Source of the DNA: Amborella trichopoda | Lineage: Eukaryota > Streptophyta > Magnoliopsida > Amborellales > Amborellaceae | NCBI RefSeq assembly: GCF_000471905.2 | Contig: NW_006499603.1 | Location: 1,804,459 to 1,868,458, forward strand | Direction of reading: 5' to 3' | Length of the DNA: 64,000 bases | In this document: positions 10,461 to 22,485 of the stretch, piece after piece | Numbering within the stretch: position 1 is the stretch's first letter | Layout: every line of letters starts with the position of its first letter | The notes under the pieces: model-generated | What the model saw: the letters and a program-made list of their open reading frames with translations, nothing else | Told to the model about the DNA's origin: nothing | Databases searched by the model: none | Translations under genes and position numbers: made by a program

Positions 10461-11149
10461 TGGCCCCTAATACTACTCCTATTTCTAGAGCCCCATATTG
10501 GATGGCCCCAGATGAGTTGAAAGAATTGAAGGAGCAATTAAAAGAATTATTGAATAAGGGGTTCATCAGACCTAGTGTGTCACCCTGGGGCGCACATGTT
10601 TTATTTGTGAAGAAGAAAGATGGGTCTTTGAGGCTATGCATTAGTTTTAGATAGTTGAATCAGGTTATAGTAAAGAATACATACCCGTTGTCCAGAATTG
10701 GTGATTTATTTGATCAACTGCAAGGGGCCCAGGTATTTTCCAAGATTGGCCTTCGATCTGGGTACCACCAATTACGTGTTAAGGAAGTGGATATCTCCAA
10801 GACTGCGTTCAGGACTCGTTATGGCCACTACGAGTTCTTAGTCATCCCTTTTGGATTAACAAATTCACCGGTTGTGTTTATGGATCTGATGAACACAGTC
10901 TTTAGGCCCTATCTGGATAACTTTGTAGTGGTCTTTATAGATGATATTTTGATGTATTTTAAGAATCAGACAGATCACGATAAATATTTAAGAGTGGTCA
11001 TCCAGACTTTAAGGATGGTTAAATTTTATGCTAGGTGCAATAAGAGTGAATTCTGGCTCCCAAGTGTGCCTTTCCTCAGACACATTATTTCCAAAGAGGG
11101 GATTGTTGTTGATCCTTGTAAGATTGAGACTATGCTAAAATGGGAATGA
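10461..11149 (+). pseudogene. C2 reverse transcriptase
   Basis: This is an almost continuous [21 protein letters not shown], then [20 protein letters not shown], one TAG stop at 10652-10654, then [31 protein letters not shown] and the catalytic FIDD at residues 94-97 of the second part. Motif A reads [11 protein letters not shown]. The family has SKIDLRSGYHQ, so the first metal-binding aspartate is glycine (codon GGC at 10748-10750). Together with the stop this makes the RT dead. A further TGA at 11147-11149 ends the frame. Confidence 0.95.
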
Positions 11150-11700
11150 CCAACAAATGTATCTGAAGTTTGCATTTTCTTAGGACTAATGGATTATTAC
11201 AGGAGTTTTGTAGAGGGATTCTCAAAAATAGCACTTCCCCTAACCTGCCTAACCCAAAAGGAATTAAAGAAGAGACTGGCTACAGCCCTGGTACTGACCT
11301 TGCCTGAGGGGAATGAGGATTTTGTGGTTTTTACTGATGCCTCACATAAAGGAATTGGGAGTGTATTAATACAAAGTGGAAAGGTTATAGCCTACGCCTC
11401 CAGGCAGTTAAAGTTTTTAGAGCAAAACTCCCACTCATGATTTGGAATTGGCAGCTGTGCGTTTTGCCAAATTTGGAAGACATTATCTGTATGGAAGTTA
11501 GTTTAAAATGTTCACCGACCACAAGATCAATAAGTACTTGTTTTCTCAGAAAGAAATGAATATGAGACAAAGAAGATGGATGGACTTGCTCAATGATTAT
11601 GATTGTACCATCAACTACCACCTGGGTAAGACTAATGGTGTGGTAGATGCTTTAAGTAGGAAGCCTGTGGTGTTAATGGCTCACATGATGGTTCAAGAGA
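11150..11700 (+). pseudogene. C2 RNase H
   Basis: Connection sequence FLGLMDYYRSFVEGFSKIA leads to the RNase H fold: VVFTDASHKGIGSVLIQSG, IAYASRQLK, then after a frameshift MFTDHKINKYLFSQKEMN, QRRWMDLLNDYDCTINYHLG and NGVVDALSRKPV. The DAS aspartate and the final VVDALS aspartate are present. It is the RT-linked RNase H of chromoviruses, with no second RNase H after it, unlike P1. Confidence 0.92.
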
Positions 11701-12678
11701 TGAAGTTAGTAGAAGATGCAGTAGAATGGGACCTAACTCTGCCCCTTAATGATGAGAAAGGAATAATTTCATGTATAAGAATACAACCCCATCTCTTTCA
11801 GCAAATCCGAGTAGTGCAAAGGTGGATCCTCAATTCATGAAAGTTTTTGAGGAAATAAAGTCAGAGGGTAAGGAGGACTTTGTTTTGGGCAATGATGATA
11901 TGTTAAGATTTAAAGGTTTGGTTTGTATCCCTGACATTGAGAAGGTAAATAAGGCTATTTTTGAAAAAGCACACCACTCCCATTATACAGCACATTCAGG
12001 GAGCATGAAAATGTATCCGGATCCAAAAGAGTCTTTTGGTGGAATAACATGAAGAGGGAAGTAACACAATTTGTTTCCAAGTGTTTGACTTAGTAGCAAG
12101 TGAAGGCTGAACATCAGAAACCAGTTGGACAGTTACAACCCTTACCTATGCTAGAATGGAAGTGGGAGCACCTAACTAAGGATTTCGTGTCTGGCCTGCC
12201 GGGATCAAGTTTGGGACATGATAATATTTGGGTTATTGTGGACGGACTCATTAAAGCAGCTCATTTCTTGTCGGTCAGTACTACTTATACCATGGATAAG
12301 TTGGCACAATTATACATCAAGGAGATAGTAAGGTTGCATGGGGTGCCTGTTAGTATTATTTTCGACAAAGATCCCAGATTTACTTCAAGGTTTTGGAACA
12401 TCCTACAGTCGGTTATTGTGACCAAACACACTTTTAGTACAATTTTCCACCCTCATATAGATGGACAATCAAAAAGGACCATACAGACCCTAGAATATAT
12501 GTTGAGGGCTTGTGTCTCCGATTTCAAGAGAATTTGGGATAATCATCTTCCTCTAATAGAGTTTTCTTATAATAATAGTTTCCAGACCAGTATCCAATTG
12601 GCACCTTTTGAGGCATTGTATGAGAGGAAGTGCATATTGCCATATGTTGGGACGAGGTTGGTAAGAGATAACTTTTAA
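11701..12678 (+). pseudogene. C2 integrase
   Basis: The zinc-binding N-terminus is partly readable (FEKAHHSHYTAHSGSMKMY near 11960). The catalytic core is one open frame at 12100-12678: WEHLTKDFVSGLPGS with the first Asp, IIFDKDPRFTSRFW with the second Asp, and HIDGQSKRTIQTLEYMLRA. The last motif is normally DGQSERTIQ, so the catalytic glutamate is lysine (codon AAA at 12472-12474). The family needs all three acidic residues to join DNA ends, so this core cannot be active. A frameshift precedes the C-terminal domain. Confidence 0.94.
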
Positions 12679-13235
12679 AGTTAGAGATTGTTCAAGTAAC
12701 CTCAGAAAAGATTGCCTTAATTCGATAGAGACTCAAGACAGCCCAAAGCCGGCAGAAGAGTTATGTCAACAATCGGAGAAGGAACCTTGAATTTGAAGTG
12801 AGTGATCGTGTTCTTCTGAAAACATCACCCACTAAGGGCATAATGAGATTTAGCAAGAAGGGGAAACTGGGTCTACGATTTATTGGACCCTTTGATATTT
12901 TAGAAAGAATTGGAGGTGTGGCATATCGATTGGCCTTACTGCCTGAGTTAGCCACTATGCATAATGTGTTTCATGTGTCATGATTGAAAAAGTATTTGCC
13001 CGATCTGTCTTACGTTTTGGAATATGAGCCAATCCCGATCAGGAAGGATTTAACATATATAGAACAACCTATTGAGATAAAAGATAAGAGAATTCAGATT
13101 TTGTGTCACAAAGAGATTCCTCTAGTCTGCGTTTTATGACAATATCACTTGAGGGAAGAATCAACGTGGGAGAGAGAAGATGATATCCGGGCCTTGTACC
13201 CCCATTTATTCGATTACCGATTTTGAGGACAAAAT
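12679..13235 (+). pseudogene. C2 integrase tail with chromodomain
   Basis: The region after the core encodes VSDRVLLKTSPTKGIMRF, GKLGLRFIGPFDILERIGG and NVFHVS, the usual C-terminal module. A chromodomain-like stretch at about 13060-13205 follows: EQPIEIKDKRIQ, IPLVCVL, a TGA at 13137-13139 where a conserved Trp is expected, then QYHLREESTWEREDDIR. Chromodomains of this group bind chromatin marks and direct insertion into heterochromatin. The placement supports the Tekay/Del lineage. Confidence 0.88.
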
Positions 13236-13240
13236 ATTTT

Positions 13241-13250
13241 TAAGGGGGGA
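13241..13250 (+). other. C2 polypurine tract
   Basis: TAAGGGGGGA lies directly against the LTR start TGATGTGATG and would prime second-strand synthesis. Confidence 0.85.
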
Positions 13251-13289
13251 TGATGTGATGACCAGACCTTCCCAGGCCAGTTAGCGTGC

Positions 13290-13640
13290 ATGGGGGATAA
13301 AGAAGGAAGAAGTACCAGCGTCGGCTATGTTGTGTGCAGCGCTGTCTGTGAAGAGCAAGAAATATCAGCGCTGGCTGTTGTGTGTAGTGACGGCAGTGAA
13401 GAGGAAGAAGTACCAGCGCCGGCTGTGTTGTGTGCGGTGTCGACTATGAAGAGGAAGAAGTACTAGCGCCTGCTGTGTTGTGTGCAGCGCCTGTTGTGAA
13501 GACGAAGAAGCACCAGCGTCGGTTGTGTTTTATGCAGCGCTGGCTATGAAGAGGAAAAAGTACCAGCATCGGCTATGTTGTGTGCAGCGCTGACTATGAA
13601 GAGGAACAAGGACCATTGTCGACTGTGTAGCGCCGGCTGT
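13290..13640. repeat. Minisatellite in C2 3' LTR
   Basis: About six units of 55-62 bp contain GAAGAGGAAGAAGTACCAGC and GTGTTGTGTGCAGCGC. The GCAGCGC and GCGCCGG words recall the 27-bp array of C1, although the period is different. The array sits at the same place, in U3. Confidence 0.85.
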
Positions 13641-15084
13641 GTCTCTAACATGCATGCACTTGTTGAGTGCATGCTATTTGAGAGCCACTTGTCCAGATTT
13701 TGAAGTCTTTTGGCACCATTTGGGCAGCCCCTCAACCCTCATGAGTACTTAAGCCTCCTCTCTCACCCACGCCACTCACTCTTCCCTCATCTCTAAGGCA
13801 AAGGTTCAAAGAAGTGACTATTGGAGGGCAGCCATTGTTGGGTGAAAGCTGTGAAGGGAAGATTTGAGAGGGCACCATTGTTGTTTAGGTATGTGGATTT
13901 ATCGCCATTACATTATAGCCATAGGGATGCATGGGAATTTATGCATGTGAAATGAGCAAGGAAAGTGTATGTGATGTAGAAAATCCTTATGTCATGTTCA
14001 CTGAAACTTGAGTTTTTGTTATATAATGGAGGTGTGTGCTAAGAATGAATGTATGATTCTTAGATTATGTAAGAAATGCATGTTATGTGTGAGCATTGTA
14101 AGAGGATGGTTGTTATTATGTTCTTCTCCATGAAATGAAGGTCATGGAATGTGTTCTTGAGACATGTTATATGCCACTGTGAAATTCTAAAAATATGTGT
14201 GTTCTTGAAAGAGGCTTTTGAAAAGACAATTGGGGTCCGATGGACCTCAAATCACCTCCATTGGAAAGACTTTTGCGACTAACAAAATATTTGCTTTTGC
14301 CCACTATTGAAATTCTTAACAAACATGAAGTTATGTTTCAAAATGAGAAGGTATATCACTGTTGACTATTTTCTTGAATTTTCACTAGCACCACTGTTGT
14401 TGTCACCGATTTTAACTAACCAAAAGAAGTTCATTTTTGTCCAAACCACATGCATTTGAAAGATATTTGAATGGGCTAAAATTTTCATGTAAAAACTATT
14501 TTGAAACTCTACTTAGATTGAAAGTTATACTTCGTTTATGAAGGTATGTCACTATCGACAGTAATGATAAAATTCATGACTATTATCTTCTTTGGGACGA
14601 ATCTTTGGTCCACCAAATGGAGTCCAAATGATTTCAAATTTTCCTTGTTAGAAACCGTCGCAATTTGCTTCACGGTTTGGGAGTTATAGTAATTTGAAGT
14701 AGGGTATGTCGCTGTCCCCATGCACCATCGGGCACAGCTAGTAAACCCTCACCTCTTTGAACCTTTAAGAGGTCAAATAGGGTCCATTTATCCTCAAACC
14801 AACTCCATTTGAAGGATAGATGTGTTTAGTAAAAAATTTGTTTTGAAACCGTCTTTAAACTCTAAACAGTCCAAGAGTTACAACCCTAATGGTGAACGCA
14901 TGTCATTGCCCTTGATGGTAGGAAATTGAGCGGCAAGGCTTAACTGAAATAATGTTACTGTTGCTATGGTACTGTTATTGTGATACTGTTAAAATGTTGT
15001 GTGCCAGCACCAAAATGTGATATTGTTACTATCATGATAGGATACTGATATTGTCATAATGTGACACATAATGTGATACTATGC

Positions 15085-15290
15085 TGCTTATGTGATATGT
15101 GAATGGGTACCTAGTGTGTGAATGATGGTACCATGTTGATTATGTGATATGTGAATGGGTACCTACTGTATGAATGATGGTACCGTGCTGCTTATTTGAT
15201 ATGTGAATGGGCACCTATTGTGTGAATGATGGTGTTGGCAGTTGCCTGATGGGAAGGGCACCTACTGTGTTAATGATGGTGCCTGCAGCT
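15085..15290. repeat. Short tandem repeat in C2 3' LTR
   Basis: Three to four units of about 60 bp contain ATGTGAATGGGTACCTA and TGTGAATGATGGTACC. Confidence 0.75.
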
Positions 15291-16211
15291 ATGAACGTTC
15301 CCTAACTCCCCATGATAGGACTAGAGTCAGGATATGAACATTAGGGAGGGTCGCGCCCCTCAGATCTATATAGGCACTACGCATTGGGTCACCCAATGAT
15401 AGTGTAACACTCTAGCGCAAGAAGGGTATAAGGAGAGGGTTGTGTCTTGCAAGGCCACTGCCTATCGAAAACCCCAAAGCGCGCTGCGGATGTGTGTATG
15501 CGTGAGGGCATTACAAAGTGCGGCACCAATTTTTTATTGTCCTCCTTCCTAAATGAGGGTAGAGGTTTTAAGCGACATGATTGGCTTAACCTGAGCAATA
15601 CAACTTGCTAGTTCTGCAACTGTTATGTTGCCTTACTGTATTGTTGATAGTGAAGCGATTTATGACTCATGTGCTGCATATTAGACTACTCCATCATAAC
15701 ATTGTTAGAACACTAGAAAGCATATTGGGGGACTTGACTTGGTACTTTGTGAATATACATATGTCTACTGCATATTGTTATCATTGTTATACTAGTTGGA
15801 ATTCAATGGTGTAGATCTACTTACTGGGCTGTTAGCCCATTCTATCCCATTTTCATAACTGTAGAGTGAAGAGTGTGGCATCCGTGCTAAAGGTGGGTGG
15901 CCGTTTGGGGTTGAAGCTCGAAGTTTAAAAGTTGGAAAGCCGTCCTCCGAAGACTTTTATATTATGTTTTGGTAGTCTCAGCAATATGATGTATATTTTA
16001 TTTTGTATTTTTTGGGCCAGTAGTGTCTTGAAGGAATTGTAAAGACTTTTGATATTGAATGAATGAGATGGTTGTACTTTTGATTTGATATTTTCTCTTG
16101 ATTTCGTCTTTTATGCGTTGAGCCACTCCCACCTGAGTGATGTTCGCGACATCCAGTCGTGATCCCACGATATGTCGCCCTCTGACAGGGGTCAGCGAGC
16201 GGGTTTTGACA

Positions 16212-17760
16212 CTAATGGTTCCCTGTTCCCTGAGCAAGGCGTCGAGGCTGTCGTGCCGGTTTTAGTGAGATGAGACCTTCTTGAAGAAGCATAACGAACA
16301 AGGCGCGAAGGAGATCAGGTGTTTCGTCTTCCTCCTGAACTATCACTGCGTGGGAGGCCTCTACTGCCCCGAATTTCTTCTTTAGCTCTTCAAGTTTTAT
16401 CTCACCCTTTTGGATTAGGGCTTCGTTAATGCATGTTAACTTATAGCAGTCCTTTGTGGGGTGGTTGATCCTTTGATGGTAAGCACAATAGTTCACCTGG
16501 GTATTGAGTCTGGCTTGGTCAGGGAACTTGGTTTCTTGGAGCTCGATGATGTTCTGTTCCAGTAATAATTTGAGTAGTGCAGGGACCTATTCCTTCTTAA
16601 AGGGGTAGACTTTATTCTATGCCTAATCTAATAATCATCTCGATTGAGGTTCGCAGGTAGAGGTACTCGGTTGTACGATTGTTGTTGCTTGTCTGCATGA
16701 GCTACTTTTATTGTGTTTACCCCTTTGGGGAGGTCCAAAGTTTGGGAGGGAGCCTTCTTTGGATCGTTGACCATGGCAGCTGCACTTATCACTCCTTTTG
16801 GTTGGTTGCCTCGGGTATTAATCCGAGAGCTACGATTGCCCTGGTTGTTCCCTGAGCTTGCAGACTGTTGTCGTGACCCGCCTTGGTGGCGTGGCGGACT
16901 TTCAATGCAGATTGACTTGGAGATCAGCTCTAACATGGAGGTTGGATTGGAGGCCTCAACATGTAGAGTAATTTAAGGTCACATGTTTTGCACACAGGTT
17001 TGAACCGCTTCCTTCTCAAGCATGGGATTGGGATGGCGAGCAGCCAAATTTCTCTACCTTGATATGAATTGATCCACAGGCTCATCGGGATCTTGAGTCA
17101 AGGTAAGAAGCTCGATGGTTTGTACCTCTCTCTTGACCTCATAGAAACACTGGTGGAACAATTTATCCATTTCCACCCAAGAATGTACTGAGTTTGAGGG
17201 AAACCGAGCATACCACTAGAAAGCTGGGCCATCAAGGGTTTCAACAAACTGATGGAGAAGGAGTCTACCATCAGCCGTTGTCTCTCGACATGCTATTTGG
17301 AAGTGGGCGATATGCTAGTTCAGGGATGTAGTTCCATTGAACAGGGGAAACTTCCCTTTCTTGTAATCTGAGGGAAACGACACTTGATCAATGTACGAAG
17401 GGTACAGCTTTTGATAAGGCGTTGCACCCTGTATTCTCAAGATTTGTCTGTTCTTTAAGTTTTGGGTCACCATAGCATTGATGTCTGCTTGTGAGACGGG
17501 GTGAGGGATAAAATTGTCATATAAGGTAGAGAGAAGGGACTGCCTTGGAGGTGCATCATCTGAGTAATGGGAATCGACCTCATGGTTAGCTAATTGTCGT
17601 GTGGCATCTATGCGATCAATATTCTCCATCATTGTGCACACCATATCTACGAATTTACTCACACGCTCTTCCTGAGAGTAGTCAAGCTCGTTTACAATGA
17701 TTACAACTGATTGTTTCTCCAATGAGGTCGGCCTTAGCTATAGTTGAAGGCTTCCGAACT
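16212..17760 (-). pseudogene. N1 gag: capsid and zinc knuckle
   Basis: Right to left: LYDNFIPHPVSQADINAMV, then TPYQKLYPSYIDQVSFPSDY and the capsid core HQFVETLDGPAF with SVHSWVEMDKLFHQCFYEV and TQDPDEPVDQF. After a frame change come the basic Q/N/G-rich stretch (16936-16628) and the knuckle YCAYHQRINHPTKDC. The knuckle is a C-x2-H-x4-H-x4-C variant with all four ligands intact, at positions 16487-16446. The frame runs out at 16212, where C2 was inserted, and the rest of N1 to its left is not found. Only a handful of stops occur, so this is the best preserved knuckle in the window. Confidence 0.9.
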
Positions 17761-19300
17761 TAACGGGTCGCACGTGGTAGCTCAGTTAGCAAGAGGTTAG
17801 CATGCCTTAATTGGACTCGAGTCTTGTATTCTGATCGCGTGAGGATCGGTTCCTCACGGTCTAAGGACGGTGGCTGTTGAGTGGATGGGTCATCTTCTAC
17901 GACACTAACCACAATGCAGGGTTCATGGATTTCTTCTTCAGGCGTTGTCATCTGAAGAGGGTAAAAGGGGTTCAGACAAAGAGGGTCGTTAAAGCTGGTT
18001 TCCCCAATCATCTTGATTACTTTCTTAGTCAGAACTTGCAGACCCCTATCGCATTTAATTTTGAGGTTTTGATGGACTTCATGTTAGAACTGCGATCGAG
18101 ACTGCAACTGATTGGCCTTCTTACATAAGAAAGAGTTGTTTCCTTTAAGTGAAGCAACTGGTGTGGGCCAGGAACTGGGGTCTTCCAGGGCTGGGGAGGA
18201 TGAAGGACTTGATCTCCCATCAGGTCTTTGCCTCGAAATCTCTTATGGGCTCCAGATACATGACTAAGATGACGAGGCGAGTTCAAGATGGTACTCTTGG
18301 GAATGGTCTTTTGAGTACCATGGTTGAAGATGCTTGCTCAAAGAAGGAGGGGTAAGCAAAAGCATGGTTGACTCATGAGGACGCCTGAGTCAGCAACGAG
18401 GGGTTGTCTATGATGGCAATGCGTGTGCGTCCCTCGAAGAAGGATCACGGGTGACTTGAGGTTCAGCCGGGGCTCGAGCAAGTGGTGTGGCCTTACGAGG
18501 TCGAGAACCGCGAGTAGGTGTTTGTAAGATAACAGGTGGAAGCCTTCCCCTTACAGGGTGCGCTAGTGTGTGCTGAGTAGAAGGATGAGGGGGTCGTCTT
18601 CCATGTACTCAGGTTGATGCGGTGATGGTGTTGCCTCGAGTCGAGGGATGCAAATCAACAACTGGTGAAGGACCTCGCCTTAGGAGGCCTGATCCTGGAT
18701 GTTGACTCGAGGTAACATTAGGGTTGCCCCGAGGTCTGGCTCTAGTGGATGACCCACGGGAATTATGGTGTGTGCGAGAGGTAGAGGCCCCAGGGTCTCC
18801 GCCTCGATGTGTTGAGCCGCTAAGGATAGAAACTCGTGGTGCTGCAGGAATGTGGGGGGTAGCCTTGCGGCGACCCACTGGAGCAACGACAACTTTCTTG
18901 CCTTTTGCAAAAAGGGACTGGGAAGCCTTCCGGTGTACCTTGGCAATGCGATTGACAAGTGCCTTATCGGTGACAGGGTGTATATTGTAAATGGCAGTAG
19001 AAGCATTACTGATGCAAGGTGCCTTGGCAGAAGTTCCACCAGGGCTAGGAGATGGGGAGTTAGGGACTTTTATGTCCCTCCTCATGGCTATCCAGGTTAA
19101 GATCTGGGAGTTAGACATTGGGTCTTTGCTCAGAAAGAAGGTTGCGAACGAAGTTCAAGGAACTTGTTCTAGGGGAACACTCACGAATGCAGGGATCAGA
19201 AAATCCCCGATTCGAATAAATGGTTTAAGAAACCCAGCAGCCGTGTGGTGTGTGAGAAAAACAAAAGAAAAACTAGCCAAATAAGAACGACCCGACGAAG
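17761..19300 (-). pseudogene. N1 gag: low-complexity N-terminal region
   Basis: Between PBS and capsid the minus strand holds broken open frames rich in Ser, Pro, Thr and Gly (19118-18609: SQILTWIAMRRDIKVPN, VAPVGRRKATPHIPAAP, STHRGGDPGASTSRTH) and an acidic stretch (18011-17760: EEEIHEPCIVVSVVEDDPS). N2 at 25045-25431 has the same landmarks in the same place (VAPVGRPKATPHS, STPRGG), and N3 and N4 have related regions. It is therefore a conserved part of this Gag family. I recognise no domain in it. Confidence 0.75.
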
Positions 19301-19311
19301 CGGTAGTAAGT

Positions 19312-19329
19312 TCCCATTGCAGTCTCCAA
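19312..19329 (-). other. N1 primer-binding site (tRNA-Arg type)
   Basis: The minus strand reads TTGGAGACTGCAATGGGA two bases after the LTR end. It is a decayed form of TGGCGACTCCGCTGGGGA, the complement of a plant tRNA-Arg 3' end, and corresponds to the clearer sites in N3 and N4. Confidence 0.7.
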
Positions 19330-20099
19330 GCTGGTTAGGTGCCTCGATCTCACCCTTCGGATCTAGATGATAGGGCGGCACGTGTCACAAGTTTCAAGGG
19401 AACCCGGTACTTTGAGATCGCTCTCTCGGAAACGTTTCTTAGGAGAGAGGGCAGGTATACCAATCAATGAGAGAGGAGTTTAAGGTGGTTTCGGGACTTA
19501 CTCGGGTTGGCTAGTGTGGGCGCCTTCTTAGATCACGAAGAAAGCCCCCCAGTCATAGAACTAGTTCAGAATCGCCTCCCTGGGCCTTTATTCTCCTGTT
19601 TCTACAATCACACACACGTGGTTAATTTTACAAGACAAGCGAGCCAAAAGAGACCCCGCCTTGTCTTTGAGCAAATGTACACGGATGTGCACATCCAAAA
19701 GAAGAAAGGGTAAGAGGATAACTGAAAGAAGAAGAAAGGGGTAGATCAGAGGAATTTTGACTAGGTGGCGAGACTAACACAACAGCGAGATCAATAAGTG
19801 ATTGACCCGGCGTGGCAGCAAGATGGGCACAGTAACTAGACTGGCACAACATAAATACTACTAGACACCAAAACAATCATTGGCCAGCCTGACACAATGG
19901 CTAGCTTATCGTGGCAATAAGGCAGGCACTGTAACTAAGACTGGCTCAGCGACAATACTGCTAGATGACAAGACTACCATGGTAATGTTTATCTCAGCCC
20001 TCTCTTGGTCAAATGAGAGAGAGAAGAAAGAAGAGAGAGAAAGAGAGACATGCGCAGTACACTCGATGTCGTGCATATAAGCAAAAAAGAGATGAGCAA

Positions 20100-21130
20100 T
20101 GAGGGAGAAAAGGAAAACGGGAGAGAGAAAAGAGAGAAGGAAAAGAATGAAGAAGAAAGAGAGAGAAGAGAGCAAGGGAACATGGGCAGCGATGAGAGAA
20201 AAGATAGGAAAGAACATGGACGGCGATGAACTCCCGTCATCCATGACAGAAGGGTAAGAAGAGAGAAAAACATGGCAATGAGCCTCTGCCGCCCATGACA
20301 GAGGAATAAGAAGAGAGAGAAGACATGGACGACAGTGAGATTACACCGTCCATGACAGAGGAATGAGAGAGCGGAGAGAAGATGTGGATGGCGATGAGCT
20401 TCCACCATCCATGACAAACAATCAAGAAGAAAGAGAAAATATGGATGGTGATGAGCTTCTGCCGTCCATGACAAAAGAATGAAATAAGAGAGAGAAGATG
20501 TGGACGATGATGAGCTTTTGCTGTCCATGATAGACAAACCAAGAAGAAAGAGAAAACACGGATGGTGATGAGCTTCCGTCGTTCGTGATAGAGGAAGAAG
20601 AGAGAGAAGATATGGACAGCGAAGAGCTTCCACAGTCTATGACAAATGATTAATGGGAAAGAGAGAACATGGACGGCGATGAACATCCACCATCTATAAC
20701 AAGGGAGAGAGAGAAGAGAGAGAAGACATGGACGACGATGAGCTTCCAATGTCCATGACACAGGAATGAGTGGAGAGAGAAAATATGGGGGACGATGTGC
20801 TTCCACCGTCTATGATAAAAGATTAAGAGGACAGAGAAAATATGGGCGATAATGTGCTTTTACCATCCATGATAGAAAATTAGGAGGAGAGAGAAAATAT
20901 CGACGCCAATGTGCTTCCGTCGTCCATGACAGAGAATAAAGAAAAGAGAGACAACATGGACGGCGATGTGCTTCCACCGTCCATGACAGGGGAATGAGAA
21001 GGAAAAGGAAACAAGGGCGGCGATGTGCTTCCACCATCCATGATAGAAGATTAAGAAAAGAGAGAGAACATGAACGACGATGTACTTCTGCAGTCCATGA
21101 TAGAAGGGAAAACAAGCTGAATTTGATAGA
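20100..21130. repeat. 57-bp hairpin-unit minisatellite in N1 LTR
   Basis: About sixteen units of 56-60 bp each hold GAGAGAGAA-type purine sequence and a dyad. The best unit has arms CATGGACGG at 20955-20963 and CCGTCCATG at 20977-20985, a perfect 9-bp stem. Another has GGATGG at 20386-20391 paired with CCATCC at 20405-20410, so both arms differ together. The repeat sequence is unrelated to the S1 array in the corresponding region of the LTR. Confidence 0.9.
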
Positions 21131-22480
21131 GGCCCGGCCTGCCACTCGGGTTAAGAACCGGCTCGCTGTTTGTGTCCCTGAAGCAAGAAGACATCATGCT
21201 AGGCGATGGACTCCGTCACGCATAAACAGAGAGGAAGAAGAGAGAACAGAGAGAGAGTATGAAAGAAAAGAAAGAGAAAGGAAAGATAAAGAAAAATAAA
21301 GAAAGTGGATAAAGAACATCAGAGAAGAAATAGGAAACAAAGATATAGACGAGAGGAGAGAGAAAGAGAGAGATGAGAGGAGGAGAGAGAAAGAAAGAGA
21401 TGAGAGGAGCAAAGAGAAAGTGACCTTCACCAAAGGGTATCAGACCTTTTCTTCTCTATCCTCTCTCTCTCTCTCTCTCCAAGACGTGCCCAAAATTTGA
21501 ACGTGAAAGCTTTCAAATTTCATTGATGAGTATTGAAAAATCAAGGGTCCCATAACAATTGTGTTTAACATGTACTTATAGAATTGGGTCCAAACATGAG
21601 TAGATGCCCATAACTACCTAAATTGATGATAATTACAATTTAATTGAATTAAAATAAATTCTAAAATTGGGTGGAAAATGACTGTTTTGACCTTGTCCAA
21701 CAATATGTGAAATTCTAAAATAGTCCCTACTGCTGCCCTAGAACTTGCGTGATCTTCCATGGATGATTCGGTGTTGCTCCAGCATCCGTTTGATCGAAAT
21801 ATGATTTCTTTCTTATGGGGCTCAGCAAGACGATCAATTTGATACCAACTTCAAGCCACGGATAGAGTTTTTGGGCCACGATCATACGACTCGAAATTTA
21901 CATAGATCTCGAAATCTTTGGGTCAATAGTGTGCTTGTTTCTTATTTTTTCCTTGATCTCTTCACTGAATCATACTGAGTATGCCGCCACGATCACATTG
22001 CAATAAACACAGCTCGATTTTTTGTCCGAACGAAGATTTTGTCGTTTTGAGTTTTTTACAGGAATCTGGAAATTCGGCGGTCAAAATATACAAGAGATTC
22101 GATGTCTCCGTGTATAAAATCTAACCATTCATCATGTACAGGGTTTAGACCAAAGATAACCTCGTACCTTATTCAGATAATGCAATTGGTTTTGCATCAA
22201 TCTGGTACGCGAGAACCATGATTTGGCCGCTCGAGTGAGGCATGCTGCTGTTGAATTTTCTGCAACTATCTGCATGAATCATCAACTTCTCTCTAGTTTT
22301 TCTCCCTACTTGGTTATCGTCACTGGGTGTACCACATATCAAAATGCTCGTCTTGCTAAGACGAACACGCTCACAAAATTTGAGAGTGGTCTGGCTCTGA
22401 ACGAATGAGATATGGGCTTTTGAAATTGTTACTCGGTACTGTGCCCATAAACCTCCTTTAATGGAGATTGGCGCAAGGAG

Positions 22481-22485
22481 GCCGC
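22481..22485. repeat. Target-site duplication of N2, left copy
   Basis: GCCGC precedes the N2 start. GTCGC follows its end at 44354-44358 (one mismatch). Removing N2 restores the order seen in S1 at about 4750-4770 (GAGGCC, CACGAGAATAG). Confidence 0.82.

Larger units (their letters stand above)
13251..16211 (+). mobile_element. C2: 3' LTR
   Basis: The LTR of about 2.96 kb begins TGATGTGATGACC after the polypurine tract and ends TTTTGACA, the same end as the C1 and C2 5' LTR remnants. It contains an array near its start (13290-13640), a possible TATA-type ACTTAAGCC near 13748, an AT- and TG-rich middle with no open frame worth calling, a 3-4 copy repeat at 15085-15290, and the shared block GCGTTGAGCCACTCCCACC near 16117. 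Long LTRs of about this size are common in Tekay/Del elements. Its right end cuts directly into the N1 gag. Confidence 0.9.
19332..22485 (-). mobile_element. N1: 5' LTR, left portion
   Basis: Native end CACCTAACCA at 19332. Blocks at 19340-19640 match 2250-2590 of S1, and 21430-22440 matches 3715-4700 of S1. The LTR is interrupted at 22485 by N2 and continues at 44354-44695, for a total of about 3.5 kb. It carries a large array (20100-21130), AG-rich simple sequence at 21220-21420 and a TATA-like CTATAAG on the minus strand at 21575-21581. No gene is seen in it. The long minus-strand frames over the array are repeat artefacts. Confidence 0.9.

Noticed and set aside
19989..21145. Several long minus-strand frames rich in Ser, Leu and His
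   Set aside because: They are translations of the 57-bp LTR array and of AG-rich DNA in several phases.
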